A DNA stretch of 64,000 bases from contig NZ_JAACFS010000006.1 of assembly GCF_029051645.1 (NCBI RefSeq), positions 186,001 through 250,000 on the forward strand. Reading direction: 5' to 3'. A program made the position numbers and the translations under genes. Source of the stretch: Bradyrhizobium sp. CSA112. GTDB taxonomy: Bacteria; Pseudomonadota; Alphaproteobacteria; Rhizobiales; Xanthobacteraceae. Position 1 is the first letter of the stretch. Every line of letters begins with the position of its first letter. A model generated the notes under the pieces. That model was not told the origin of the DNA, did not search any database, and saw only the letters and a list, made by a program, of their open reading frames with translations. This document shows positions 53,208 to 62,395 of this stretch, piece after piece.

Positions 53208-53547
53208 CTTCGGATCCCCAGCTCGGTCCGGCCGGTCCGCCGCAGTCGTGCAGGGTCCAGGGCCTCTTGAGGGGCGCGGCCTGGTCCATCTCCCCGCTTG
53301 GCCTTCCTGCCCCGAACACGAGCGCCCCGGCGCGGCACCACCAGGATCGCCAGCGAGGGTACGGAGGGCGACATAACGTGACCCCAGTACCTCAGGTCCG
53401 GGCGTCAGGTAGCAAAGGCTCTGCCCACAAATTGAAGCGCCCGTAAGACTCCGGATGCGGCTCTCAAATTAGACGAATCCTGTTGAAGCCGCCGTCCCCC
53501 CTCTTCACAATGAAGTATGAGTAATGGTTAGTGAGGGGTTTTTTAAA

Positions 53548-53823
53548 ATGCCTTCTCTTCAGCCGCGTATTGACGCCTACTCCACCCTGTCCACAAGTCT
53601 TGTGACTGAACATGTCCCGCCATGTGTAACAAGGCGGGCAGACTCAACGGAGCAGTGTCTCTCGCAGATAGACCTCGATCTTTCCCACCGCATGGCCGAA
53701 CTTCAAAAGCTCAGAGAAGCGGTCCGTATTGCGGAGGCGCTGCAAGCGTCAACGGCGCAAAGGCGTCCCCGACCTTCACCGAGCGACACCGCTTCGTACA
53801 CCGAATCTCGATTGGCGGTTTAG
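53548..53823 (+). CDS. Small coiled-coil protein, partner 1 of convergent pair B
   Basis: GAGGGG is placed 9 bases before the ATG at 53548; an ATG at 53524 is also in frame. The region CLSQIDLDLSHRMAELQKLR then EAVRIAEALQAS is the part similar to the protein at 50858-51046. The N-terminal 35 residues have no counterpart there. The TAG abuts the stop of the minus-strand H-NS-like gene, so the two genes converge without a gap. Confidence 0.6.
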   Translation: MPSLQPRIDAYSTLSTSLVTEHVPPCVTRRADSTEQCLSQIDLDLSHRMAELQKLREAVRIAEALQASTAQRRPRPSPSDTASYTESRLAV

Positions 53824-54003
53824 TTAGATCGGCGGCTTCGCACGTCGAGTGGGGTTCGCGCTTGCTGCATCGCTCGCCGGCTGGTTGAGCTGACGCAATC
53901 GATCTTCTAGTAGTGCTGCCCATTTGGCGAGCAGTTTTTCGCGGAGAACTGACTGCATCTGTTGGTGCAGTTCGAACAGTTCTTCGATCGACATTGACTT
54001 CAT
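53824..54003 (-). CDS. H-NS N-terminus-like small protein, pair B
   Basis: A 59-residue frame: MKSMSIEELFELHQQMQSVL then REKLLAKWAALLEDRLRQLN and a basic tail (ANPTRRAKPPI). It matches the H-NS family dimerisation helix and the paralogue at 50994-51170 (MxIxxLFxLxxQM...VLxxKLxAKxxxLxxRLxQLN). There is no canonical AT-hook-like H-NS DNA-binding motif, only the short basic end. It converges on the coiled-coil gene at 53548, as in pair A. Confidence 0.6.
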   Translation of the reverse strand: MKSMSIEELFELHQQMQSVLREKLLAKWAALLEDRLRQLNQPASDAASANPTRRAKPPI

Positions 54004-54115
54004 CCCGAGTTTGTAGCCTCTGGCTAATCTCGGTTCCTGAGTCAGAAGCCGAACAGACGATCGCTTGTGAGCAGACGTATGCTCGCCCCTTTCGCTCCTG
54101 AACGGAGGGGCCGCA

Positions 54116-54277
54116 ATGAAAAAGAAGGTCCGCGTTTCAAAACGGAAGCCTAAGCAGCTATGGACGCCTCAACGCTTAGCCGAGGTGGCGGCGGAGTTAG
54201 ATAAGCTAAAACAGCAAGGCCGGGTGACTGAAAGTGCCAAATCCAGGACACCGCGATCAATACGATTGCATGGTTAG
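54116..54277 (+). CDS. Very small basic protein (53 aa)
   Basis: CGGAGGGG just before the ATG at 54116 is a strong ribosome-binding site. MKKKVRVSKRKPKQLWTPQR then LAEVAAELDKLKQQGRVTES is strongly basic with one amphipathic helix. A canonical terminator follows at 54328-54350. No family recognised; the composition would suit a nucleic-acid-binding protein. Confidence 0.55.
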   Translation: MKKKVRVSKRKPKQLWTPQRLAEVAAELDKLKQQGRVTESAKSRTPRSIRLHG

Positions 54278-54327
54278 TCAGTGCTTTGCGAGGTGGATGA
54301 TTACCAATTACATGGTGCCAAAGAGAG

Positions 54328-54350
54328 ACCGCCTTCGGGCGGTCTTTTTG
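54328..54350 (+). terminator. Rho-independent terminator
   Basis: GACCGCC, TTCG tetraloop, GGCGGTC and TTTTT: a classical intrinsic terminator 50 bases after the small basic gene at 54116-54277. Confidence 0.85.
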
Positions 54351-54357
54351 TTGGTGA

Positions 54358-54402
54358 TTGCGCCGGCAGATGCAGAACCCGAGTCGCGGCGGGGCGGTGG
54401 CC
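54358..54402 (+). repeat. 45-bp direct repeat, copy 2
   Basis: ATTGCGCCGGCAGATGCAGA then ACCCGAGTCGCGGCGGGGCG and GTGGC; 42 of 45 bases match copy 1. It follows the terminator at once. The rest of 54403-54548 shows no gene. Confidence 0.65.
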
Positions 54403-54548
54403 TGCCTGATGCGGAGCCTGTAGTGGGTCCGATAACGCGCCTGCATGAATCAAGTCCGCGAGAGTAGTGTGTCTCCGCGGTCATCTTAGGTCATGAATAC
54501 ACCCGCTCGTGGTTATGCTGGTCCTGCAGTCCTTGCACCCGCCCGACT

Positions 54549-55191
54549 TTACACATTTGCCGGTGGTGGCAGTGGTGGGCGCGTCTGCCGGACGAAATAC
54601 TCGTCTGCCTTGATGGGCAAGGGAGAGCGCGCGAAGTCGGCCTCCCCCGTCACGAACATGTCTTCGGCGCTACGGGGGCCGCTGCTGCCCCCGAACGTGG
54701 CCATGCCGGTCCAGGTGATGCGCGCGGCGCGGGGCGAATGCTCGCCGCTGCTGATCGCGAGGACCAGGGCGTTTCTCGGGGTTCCAGTGGCGTAGAAGAA
54801 CTGCGTTGAGTGGCGCTCGAAGACACGTCCCCGGAAGGGGGTCAGATAGAGCTTGTTGACCATGAACCAGGTTTGCTCGATGGGGTTTTCGCCAGTCAGA
54901 TGATCCCTCACCGTGACCGTCTGCAAGTGTCCCACGACGAGGACCCTGTTCCGGGTCGAGGTCGGGGCTGGCGTAAGCCCCCTCGGCGTCGACTTGCTGC
55001 TGGGGCGTGATGTTGGCCCAACCGTACCAGACCCGCGCCACCGGGCAGCCAACCACGCCCACCGGCCCCACGCAGTCCAGCGGCGACTGCGGTGGCAGCG
55101 GTTCGACATACAGACTCCCGGAGGAGTCTTTATAGACGGTGGCGACGACGTCGCCTTCCGGTGCAGGACCCTCACGCCCCTGTGTGAGCAC
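54549..55191 (-). pseudogene. Frameshifted hypothetical protein
   Basis: The N-terminal part lies in the frame from 55191: VVATVYKDSSGSLYVEPLPP, DCVGPVGVVGCPVARVWYGW and ANITPQQQVDAEGAYASPDL. Near 54950 the sensible reading moves to the frame that gives RVLVVGHLQTVTVRDHLTGE, NPIEQTWFMVNKLYLTPFRG, TWTGMATFGGSSGPRSAEDM and KADEYFVRQTRPPLPPPANV. Neither frame alone gives a natural protein over the whole length. Together it is about 210 residues, soluble, without a known domain. One missing or extra base explains it. Confidence 0.6.
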
Positions 55192-55833
55192 GGTGATTAT
55201 TCCTCACGCCACTCTCGGATCAGCTTACACCTATATTCCTGGACGGTCATCGACGGCCTGCGATCGGCGCTGAAGTGTTGATTGAAAGCGCCATCATCCC
55301 CGACCGACCATCGATTTGGGGAAGGTGTGAAAGCCTGTGGGACACGGGCTGGAACGGCTTTTGCCGCAGGGTTAGGTATGTTGCGCCGACATTGGCCGGA
55401 TTGCCGAACGCCCCATTAATCCAGAGTCAGGTGCGAGCAATTGAGCCGCGCCAGTTAGCAGGTCTGGCTGAGGTCTCCTTTCGGAGTTTCGGGAACCATG
55501 TTCTGGTCGGTCACGGTCTACGTATCAGCAAACGCTCGCACATGCTGACCTATCTCGGCGACCGTGCCGCACAGAGCCTGAAGCCATCGACGCGATGTCT
55601 CAGGCCCTGTCGGAAGAAGCCTGCGAGTGCGGCTATGACGCTGCGACTTCTGAAATGTTGCGGACCGCGTCGGCGTCGGTTGCTGCCAAATATGTGGCTG
55701 CCTGTGCGCGATAAAGCTTTCATCCTTTCGCATTCTCATCTCTAAAGCGCCACAGAGCGGGCTCCCGCTCCCGGCCTGCATGCCTTCGCAGAGGCGTCCG
55801 GAATTCCACAGCTCGGAAATCAGGGAGACGGAC
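55192..55833. other. Upstream region of the peroxidase gene
   Basis: No supported gene. A 39-codon frame (55595-55714, plus) reads MSQALSEEACECGYDAATSE with plausible composition but no ribosome-binding site. The promoter of the peroxidase gene should be here; I do not recognise its boxes. Confidence 0.35.
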
Positions 55834-58800
55834 ATGCAACTCATTCGATCAGACCTCGATTTCATTCTCGCGCAAATTCGATTCGCCGAAACCGGCTCTC
55901 CTTTGGAGGACCCTTCTCTTCCGTTCGGGCTGCGGACGGTTGACGGCACGAACAACAGCGTGGTGCCAGGCCAGTCGGACTTCGGCGCCGCGGATCGGAT
56001 GTTCCCGCGGATGACCGATCCTGTGTTCCGCGAAGCGGATCTCGGAACGTCCTACTCCCAGACCAAAGATACAGTGATCGACGCCCAACCGCGGATCATC
56101 AGCAATCTGATTGCCGACCAGAATGCGAACAGCAACCCGGCGGCCGCCGCAGTCGACAGCGATGGCGACGGGGTTATTCCGAACGTCGATTCCGATGGCG
56201 CGGCGCCGTTCAATCAGTGGTTCACGTTCTTCGGCCAGTTCTTCGACCATGGCCTGGATTTAGTGAACAAGGGCGAGAGCGGGACGGTGTTTATTCCACT
56301 GCAGCCGGACGACCCTCTCTACGTTGAAGGTAGCCCGACTAATTTCATGGTATTGACGCGTGCGACCAACTTGGCCGGGGCAGACGGGGTCGTCGGGACT
56401 TCGGACGATGTCCACGAGCACACGAACCAGACGACACCGTTCATCGACCAGAACCAGACGTACACGTCGCATCCGTCACACCAGGTTTTTCTGCGCGAGT
56501 ACATGCTTGACGCCAACGGCAATCCGGTGGCAACCGGGCGTCTGCTCGAAGGCGCCGATGGCGGCCTGGCAACCTGGGCTGACGTCAAGGCGCAAGCGCG
56601 GGAGTTGCTCGGCATCGACCTGACCGATGCCGATGTGACCGACATTCCCTTGCTGGCAACCGATTCTTATGGGCGCTTCCTGGCCGGAGCCCATGGATAC
56701 GCCCAACTTGTGATGCCCGGCGCTGACGGCATTGCGGGGACGCCCGACGACATCCTGATAGAAGGCAACCCCGCCAATCCCGTCAGCACCACCGGGGCGA
56801 TCCGCACCGGACACGCCTTTCTGAACGACATTGCCCATGATGCCGTTCCGACCGGCAAGGTCGCGGACGGCGATACGGAGATCAGCCTCTCGAACCTTGA
56901 CAGGTCGGATACGAGCGGCAACTACGACAATGAGCTGCTCGATGCCCACTACATCACCGGCGACGGACGCGGGAATGAGAATATTGGCCTGACCGCCGTT
57001 CATCACGTTTTCCACGCGGAACACAACCGGCTGATCGGGCACCTGAAGGAGGTGATTCTGGCCGAAGCGGACAATGATCCAGCATTCGTCAGCCAGTGGC
57101 TGAAGCCGGGAGCGGATATGTCCGACGGCATCCAGGAGAGTGAGTGGAATGGCGAGTACCTGTTCCAGGCCGGAAGATTTGCGACCGAGATGCAATACCA
57201 GCATCTTGTCTTCGAGGACTTTGCACGCAGCATCCAGCCGAACATCGATGAATTCGAGGCGCACGACGTCACCATCGATCCCGCGATCGTGGCCGAGTTC
57301 GCGCACACGGTCTATCGGTTCGGGCACTCCCTGCTGCGCGAGACTGTTGACCGTCAAGATGCCGACGGCAACGTGGTCGACGCCAATGCCGAGGTGGCGG
57401 GCGATCAGCAGCTCAGGCTGATTGACGCCTTCCTCAACCCGCTCGCCTATGCGGAGCGTGGCGCCGACGGCAATGCTGCAGCGGAAATTGTGCGCGGAGC
57501 AACGCGCGAGGTCGCCAACAGCGTCGACGAATTCGTTACCGGTGCGCTGCGCAACAATCTTCTCGGTTTGCCTCTGGACCTTGCGACTATAAACCTCGCG
57601 CGCGGCCGTGACACCGGCGTGGCACCGCTCAACAGTGTCCGCGAGCAGTTCTACGCAACAACCGGAGATCCCGATCTCAAGCCATATGCGAGCTGGGCGG
57701 AATTCGGGGACGGCATTAAGCACCCAGAGTCTCTCGTGAACTTCATTGCAGCGTACGGCGTTCATCCGTTGCTCGCTGATGCCGCCACGGTGGCGGAGAA
57801 ACGTGACGCTGCCGTCACGCTTGTCTATGGGACGGCGGATGACCCGACCACGGAGGCAGACGAGAGCGTTGGCCCGGACACTGATTTTCTCAACGGCACT
57901 GGAGCCTTCGCCGGCGTCGAGACCGGTCTCAATGACGTTGATCTGTGGATCGGGGGCCTGGCGGAGAAGCCGCTGGCGTCGGGCGGGCTGCTGGGCTCGA
58001 CCTTCAACTTCGTGTTCGAGACTCAAATGGAAAATCTGCAGAATGGTGACCGCTTTTACTACCTGTCGCGGTTGGAAGGTACGAATTTCCTAAATCAGCT
58101 CGAGGGCACCTCATTCTCCGAGCTGGTGATGCGCAACACTGATACCACGCACCTTCCCTTCGACGTCTTCGCGGTGCCCACCGACACGATCGAAGCCGGC
58201 GACCCGTCAACCTATCCGGTCGACGCTGCCGGAAATCCATTGGTGATGACCAACCAAGGAGGCGGGCTAGCGTTTCTTGGCGACGATCACGTCGTGATCG
58301 GCGGCACCGACCGGACGGACAGGATTCAGTCCGGCGCCGGGGACGATACGCTCTGGGGCGACGGTGGCAACGACGTCCTCGACGGCGCCCTCGGCAACGA
58401 TGCCGTGATCGGTGGCGACGGCAACGATCGCCTGACCGGCGGCGACGGCGACGACTTCGTCAACGGCGCCGCCGGAAACGACGAGGTAGGGGGCGGCGCA
58501 GGCTCCGATCTGCTCGTCGGCCTGGAGGGCCGCGATCGCATCAAAGCCGGCGATGGCGACGACGAGGTCTTCGGGGGCCTCGGCAATGATCAGATCTTTG
58601 GAGGCGCCGGCAACGACGAGCTGCTGGGGAACGAGGGCGATGACTGGATGAAGGGGGGGCAGGGCGACGACCACCTAATCGGTGATAACGGCAATCCATT
58701 CGGCGAGCCGCTCCCGGACACGGACACGGCCCTATTCTCGGGTAGGGCAAAGAACTACACGATCGATCATAATGCCGATGGCTCAATCACGGTCACCGAC

Positions 58801-59130
58801 AAGGTCGGTGCCGAGGGCACAGACACGCTGCAGAATATCGAACGCCTGCAATTTGCTGATAAGATGATTTTGGCAGACGGCTCAGCTGAAGCGACCGGCG
58901 GTGACGGTGCCGACACCTTTGTGTTCAACTTTGACGCTCTCAACGGTGAACACAACACCGCAACCATCACTGATTTTCCGAAAGTGGACAAGCTGCAACT
59001 TTTGAACGACGTTTACGTCAAAGTATCCTCCGACCATCACGGCGGAACGCTGCTGCAAGTCGGCGACGACGACACCATCGATTTGCTGGACGTAAAGCCG
59101 AATGGATTGCACCATCGAGACTGGACATAA
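55834..59130 (+). CDS. Animal-type haem peroxidase with RTX calcium-binding repeats
   Basis: A 1098-residue protein. The peroxidase domain (about residues 75-640) shows FNQWFTFFGQFFDHGLDLV with distal His139, LTAVHHVFHAEHNRLIGHLK, and EFAHTVYRFGHSLLRETV with the proximal haem His. From about 829 to 952 come nonapeptide GGxGxDxUx repeats (GGDGNDRLTGGDGDDFVNGA and others) that bind calcium and mark type I secretion. There is no N-terminal signal peptide; a non-cleaved C-terminal signal is expected. GGGAG stands before the ATG at 55834. Homologues occur in rhizobia as exported peroxidases. No T1SS transporter gene is in the window. Confidence 0.92.
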   Translation: MQLIRSDLDFILAQIRFAETGSPLEDPSLPFGLRTVDGTNNSVVPGQSDFGAADRMFPRMTDPVFREADLGTSYSQTKDTVIDAQPRIISNLIADQNANSNPAAAAVDSDGDGVIPNVDSDGAAPFNQWFTFFGQFFDHGLDLVNKGESGTVFIPLQPDDPLYVEGSPTNFMVLTRATNLAGADGVVGTSDDVHEHTNQTTPFIDQNQTYTSHPSHQVFLREYMLDANGNPVATGRLLEGADGGLATWADVKAQARELLGIDLTDADVTDIPLLATDSYGRFLAGAHGYAQLVMPGADGIAGTPDDILIEGNPANPVSTTGAIRTGHAFLNDIAHDAVPTGKVADGDTEISLSNLDRSDTSGNYDNELLDAHYITGDGRGNENIGLTAVHHVFHAEHNRLIGHLKEVILAEADNDPAFVSQWLKPGADMSDGIQESEWNGEYLFQAGRFATEMQYQHLVFEDFARSIQPNIDEFEAHDVTIDPAIVAEFAHTVYRFGHSLLRETVDRQDADGNVVDANAEVAGDQQLRLIDAFLNPLAYAERGADGNAAAEIVRGATREVANSVDEFVTGALRNNLLGLPLDLATINLARGRDTGVAPLNSVREQFYATTGDPDLKPYASWAEFGDGIKHPESLVNFIAAYGVHPLLADAATVAEKRDAAVTLVYGTADDPTTEADESVGPDTDFLNGTGAFAGVETGLNDVDLWIGGLAEKPLASGGLLGSTFNFVFETQMENLQNGDRFYYLSRLEGTNFLNQLEGTSFSELVMRNTDTTHLPFDVFAVPTDTIEAGDPSTYPVDAAGNPLVMTNQGGGLAFLGDDHVVIGGTDRTDRIQSGAGDDTLWGDGGNDVLDGALGNDAVIGGDGNDRLTGGDGDDFVNGAAGNDEVGGGAGSDLLVGLEGRDRIKAGDGDDEVFGGLGNDQIFGGAGNDELLGNEGDDWMKGGQGDDHLIGDNGNPFGEPLPDTDTALFSGRAKNYTIDHNADGSITVTDKVGAEGTDTLQNIERLQFADKMILADGSAEATGGDGADTFVFNFDALNGEHNTATITDFPKVDKLQLLNDVYVKVSSDHHGGTLLQVGDDDTIDLLDVKPNGLHHRDWT

Positions 59131-59721
59131 GACCAAATGCTGCGTCGCTCTAAGAGGGCGGCGCAGCACTGCTCAATTCGTGAGATGACTCACCATTTTC
59201 TCACAAGGGACCAATCGTGTCGCGTCCAGCGCGGTGATCTAGGTAGCGATGATCATAACGTCACTATTGCAGTTCCCCTGGTCGATTCCAAGGAAGCGAA
59301 TAGCGGCCCAGCAGCTTGCTGCCGTAAAAAGGTTCGGTCGACCGCTGAGCGCGTTCCTCTCTTGTGCGACTCACGCTGCCACCTCTTTGGCCGCCCGCAC
59401 GGGACGCAATTCGATCTCGACGGGTCGCTCTGCCCCGGCGAGCCGCCTCGGGTTGGATAACGCGGGGCGAGGAGATGACAGAGCGTTCATCCGGCTGAGG
59501 AAGATGCGGGCTCCCACCTTCGGCACCTTCTTTCTCGGGTTTCGGTGCGAAAAACGTCCGTACTTTCAAGCGCATTTATCATGACGCTCGCCGAGATCCG
59601 GAGAACATGAAATGAGCATTAAGGGTCAGACCCAAAGATACTATCGCAAATCAAGGTTTCGTTGATGGCCGATGGATTCGGATTGGACCGGTCTGATCCG
59701 TTTTCGATGAGCACTAGGCCA
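59131..59721. other. Spacer after the peroxidase gene
   Basis: Overlapping frames of about 105 codons on both strands (59249-59584) have no recognisable motif. A GGCGGCGCAGC-type hairpin-like sequence just after the stop (59140-59170: GCTGCGTCGC / GGCGGCGCAGC) could end the transcript but lacks a T-run. Confidence 0.35.
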
Positions 59722-60036
59722 ATGTTTTCTAAGGTCTCGCTTGCCGCGTTTGTGCTGATTTTGGTGCTTGCTGCCAACATTGGCAGCAAAGCGGACGACC
59801 TACTACCGCAACTGAGGAAAAACTACGAAGATTGCGTCTACCGCGCAGTTCGTTCGCAAGCTGAAAAACTAAGGTCTACGGGCGGCACCTCCGAAGCGAT
59901 CGAGCTAGCATTCGAAGCTTGTCAAAGCGAAGAACGAGAAATCGTAGAGCACCTAAATGCCATCGGCATGGCGCCAGCTACGGTTGATAAAGCCTTAGGG
60001 GCCTTCAAACTGAGGCTGCAGAAGACGGTTCGATAA
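59722..60036 (+). CDS. Exported hypothetical protein (104 aa)
   Basis: From MFSKVSLAAFVLILVLAANI at 59722 the product has a signal peptide cut near SKA, followed by a helical domain with two cysteines (YEDCVYRAVRSQAEKLRSTG and ELAFEACQSEEREIVEHLNA). ATGs at 59662 and 59707 are in frame but would put 5-20 polar residues before the signal. I do not recognise the family. Confidence 0.55.
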   Translation: MFSKVSLAAFVLILVLAANIGSKADDLLPQLRKNYEDCVYRAVRSQAEKLRSTGGTSEAIELAFEACQSEEREIVEHLNAIGMAPATVDKALGAFKLRLQKTVR

Positions 60037-60147
60037 GAGAGAGATCGGGCGAGAGATTGCAAAAGGTCTAGATAATATTGAGCGCCTTAGGGACGATCGC
60101 TCTCTGATTGCTAAAGATAGATCGCTGAGCGGGTTCGTATGAAAAGG

Positions 60148-60173
60148 GGCCCGCCAGCGTGAACCGGCGGGCC
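60148..60173 (-). terminator. Hairpin of a shared family, copy 2, likely terminator
   Basis: GGCCCGCC / GGCGGGCC with the central AGCGTGAACC. On the minus strand it is followed by CCTTTT and lies just after the end of the decayed gene at 60185. The hairpin core is shared with 51414-51439. Confidence 0.55.
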
Positions 60174-60184
60174 TTTCCCGGCGG

Positions 60185-60831
60185 TTAGGAGGCCTGCAGC
60201 TTTAACAACGCCCTTTTCGACCGCCTCGCAAACGCAGCTTGCGGTCCAAGCGTCCATCTGCATGTCGCCGCCGGCATCCCACAATTCGCGCTGAAGTTTT
60301 AGCGGGGCCATGACCCCAGCCATGGTTCGATGGAACAGCCAAAACAACCCGGTCGAGCGCTTCTCGTTCATCCTCCCAAGCTGCGTCTATGGCTTCCTGA
60401 GACGGCTTATGCCTGGCGTCGCGGCGCGCGATGGCCGCAGACAATTCATCATGGTCCCGCCTGTTGTCTTCGGGATAGAGGTCAGCAGGAGAGTACATAT
60501 CGATGTCGGCTTGAGTTTTTGATACCGGTCCCGGCAAACCCGAATATGGATTTCCGCGACTTGTAACGCTTGGGAACAGATCACCCGCAGCCTGCAGTTC
60601 TCTCTCGACCACAGCATGAGCGCGCTCCGCGGCGTTCAGCTTTTCATAGGCTTTCTGGTGCGCCGCGATCAGCGCGAAGATTGGGTCGGCATCTGCGGCC
60701 GCAATTGATTGGATCGGGAGCGCGCCAGCGATGGGCAGTGCAACGATTGAGTTCATGAACAATCTCCGTGTTACGGTGAACCTGCCCCTGTTGACGCTGC
60801 TGCTGGATTCGTGAGTCGATTTCGTGGTCAT
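60185..60831 (-). pseudogene. Frameshifted exported (Tat-like) hypothetical protein
   Basis: The frame from 60831 begins MTTKSTHESSSSVNRGRFTV then TRRLFMNSIVALPIAGALPI, with a twin-arginine-like signal, and continues DADPIFALIAAHQKAYEKLN, a start typical of a Bradyrhizobium family (DPIFAxIxxHxxA). Near 60330 the sensible reading moves to TMAGVMAPLKLQRELWDAGG and near 60220 to a frame ending KRALLKLQAS with TAA at 60185. Two single-base shifts are needed. Function unknown. Confidence 0.6.
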
Positions 60832-61101
60832 GATATCACCGCCAGGTTTCCGAGCGCTTCGACGAAGGTCACCAGCAACGGCGGCCCCTCTTCCTCGAAC
60901 ATCCATTTCTGAGCCTTCCTGATCTCGCTGAGATAAGACCCACGCGACCAAGCCCGCGAAGGTCGTGGGCGCCGTGTCGATCAACTCCTTGAAGGCGTCC
61001 ATATCGGCGTGACAGGGCGCCTCAGCGATCCAATCGGCCTCCGGGTCTTGTGTCCATTTGGCCCACCGCTGTCGCGGCAGACCGGTGGCGCCTGCTGTCA
61101 C
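60828..61101 (-). pseudogene. C-terminal fragment of a related hypothetical protein, frameshifted
   Basis: DMDAFKELIDTAPTTFAGLV is followed, after a shift near 60940, by SYLSEIRKAQKWMFEEEGPP and LLVTFVEALGNLAVIS, whose TGA overlaps the ATG of the next gene. The TAPTTFAGLVAW block and the ALGNLA ending are typical of the C-terminal part of the same protein family as the downstream gene, so this is the broken tail of a tandem paralogue. The N-terminal part would lie beyond 61101 but is not there. Confidence 0.5.
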
Positions 61102-61206
61102 CGACTTTCCACAGTCGACGCGAATTGCTCTTGAGGCGCGCGAAACCGGCCTTGCCCTCCCCCAATAGTTGCGCTTGTATGCCCCTGGGACTGGGGAGTT
61201 TTCATC

Positions 61207-61943
61207 ATGCGTATTTTACCGATTGCGGTGCTTTCCGCCGCGCTGGGCGGCTGCGTGTCGAACGGCGAAACCGTTTCTTTCAAAGCTTTAAGTCCACAGC
61301 AACAGGCGCTGATGCGCGACGGGCAACCTGCCCTCGTTTCACGGCAGAAGACGTCACTAGTGCTGGTCAAGCCGGCTGCGCGCCAGCTTCAGGCTAATGG
61401 ACGGCCGGTGTTTGTGGTCGGTATCAACAACCTTGGACGCCAACCCGTGGATTTCCAGGTCGCGCAAGTCGAGGCGATCCAGCACGTCGCCGGCACCGAC
61501 TACAGCATGCAGGTCGTCAGCTATGAAATGCTGGTGCAGGAGGAGAAAAACCGCCAGGTGGCCGCGGCTATTCTGACGGGCCTCGCCGTCGCCGGGAACT
61601 CATATAGCGCTGCAAACGCGGGCCGCGGAAGCTACACGACGCCCAGCGGCCGGACCGGAACGTTCTACAGCCCCACCGCCGCGTGATTGCGCAGAACAAC
61701 GCAGCTGTGCAAAACGAGGCGATGGTAGCGACGACGATCGAGGCGGGTCAGCGCAACATGGCTGCGCTCGAGCAAGCCGTCATCAAAGACAACACCCTCA
61801 TGCCGGGCGAGTGGTACGGCGGCCAACTGCACCTTGCGCCACCCACGGACCAAGCCGGCGGGCCGAAGACCTACACGATAGTAATCACGGTCGGGAACGA
61901 GCGGCATGTGGTTCAGGTCGCACAGGGGCCCGCAGGAGCTTGA
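61207..61943 (+). pseudogene. Lipoprotein-like protein split by a frameshift
   Basis: The first frame starts MRILPIAVLSAALGGCVSNG, a lipoprotein signal with lipobox LGGC, and gives a domain with FVVGINNLGRQPVDFQVAQV and a Gly/Ser-rich stretch, ending at a TGA (61684-61686) after FYSPTAA. The next frame continues IAQNNAAVQNEAMVATTIEA then LMPGEWYGGQLHLAPPTD to 61943. A single base missing near 61680 explains the split. Proteins of this type (conserved LMPGEWYGGQLH) occur in rhizobia as outer-membrane-associated lipoproteins of unknown function. The first part might still be made. Confidence 0.65.
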
Positions 61944-61966
61944 AGACCGTCCAAAGGCAAGCACGA

Positions 61967-62380
61967 ATGAAAACCGCTGCACTTCTGGGGCTTGTGCTTT
62001 CCATCACCATATCGTCGGTCGCCGGTGCGGAAAAACTCACTCTCGCATGTCGATTCGAAGGAAGCGAGCGCCCCGGGCCAGAACGCGAAAAGAATGTGAA
62101 CCAGCTTCACGTCGACACTGATTTACCAGTTGTCGAGCTGCGTGTTGCCCAGACGATGGGAACGAGTAACGAGGTCTATTTCGGCTATCGCAATCGTCCA
62201 GCCAAAGGAATGACAGACGATAAAATACTACTCTACTTTCTCGGATCAAAAATGAGCATGGCGGCAATAAGACTAGGGGTTCCAACCTCGATCGTTCTGG
62301 ATCGATTAAGCGGCTCCATGGTGTGGTCGTGGGCAGATGAGACCGGCTCGCGCGCCTATCGCTACAGGTGTGAGCCATAG
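61967..62380 (+). CDS. Exported hypothetical protein (137 aa)
   Basis: The signal peptide MKTAALLGLVLSITISSVAG is cut after GA, followed by EKLTLACRFEGSERPGPERE and a beta-rich domain with VVELRVAQTMGTSNEVYFGY and SIVLDRLSGSMVWSWADETG, ending YRYRCEP. Two cysteines flank the domain. It resembles the next gene product and the protein at 52531 in layout (signal, TLxC, beta domain). It starts 23 bases after the lipoprotein-like gene and may share its transcript. Confidence 0.7.
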   Translation: MKTAALLGLVLSITISSVAGAEKLTLACRFEGSERPGPEREKNVNQLHVDTDLPVVELRVAQTMGTSNEVYFGYRNRPAKGMTDDKILLYFLGSKMSMAAIRLGVPTSIVLDRLSGSMVWSWADETGSRAYRYRCEP

Positions 62381-62395
62381 AACGGTTCTGGATCG

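Noticed and set aside
52928..53374. 148-codon minus-strand ORF
   Set aside because: It runs opposite the conserved gene at 52950-53207 and has Arg/Pro-rich shadow composition over that part.
56476..58026. 516-codon open frame on the minus strand inside the peroxidase gene
   Set aside because: Antisense shadow of a GC-rich gene; composition is unnatural and there is no family match I can see.
58320..58690. Short GC-rich tandem repeats in the 3' part of the peroxidase gene
   Set aside because: They encode RTX nonapeptides (GGxGxDxUx) in frame; not a DNA-level repeat element.
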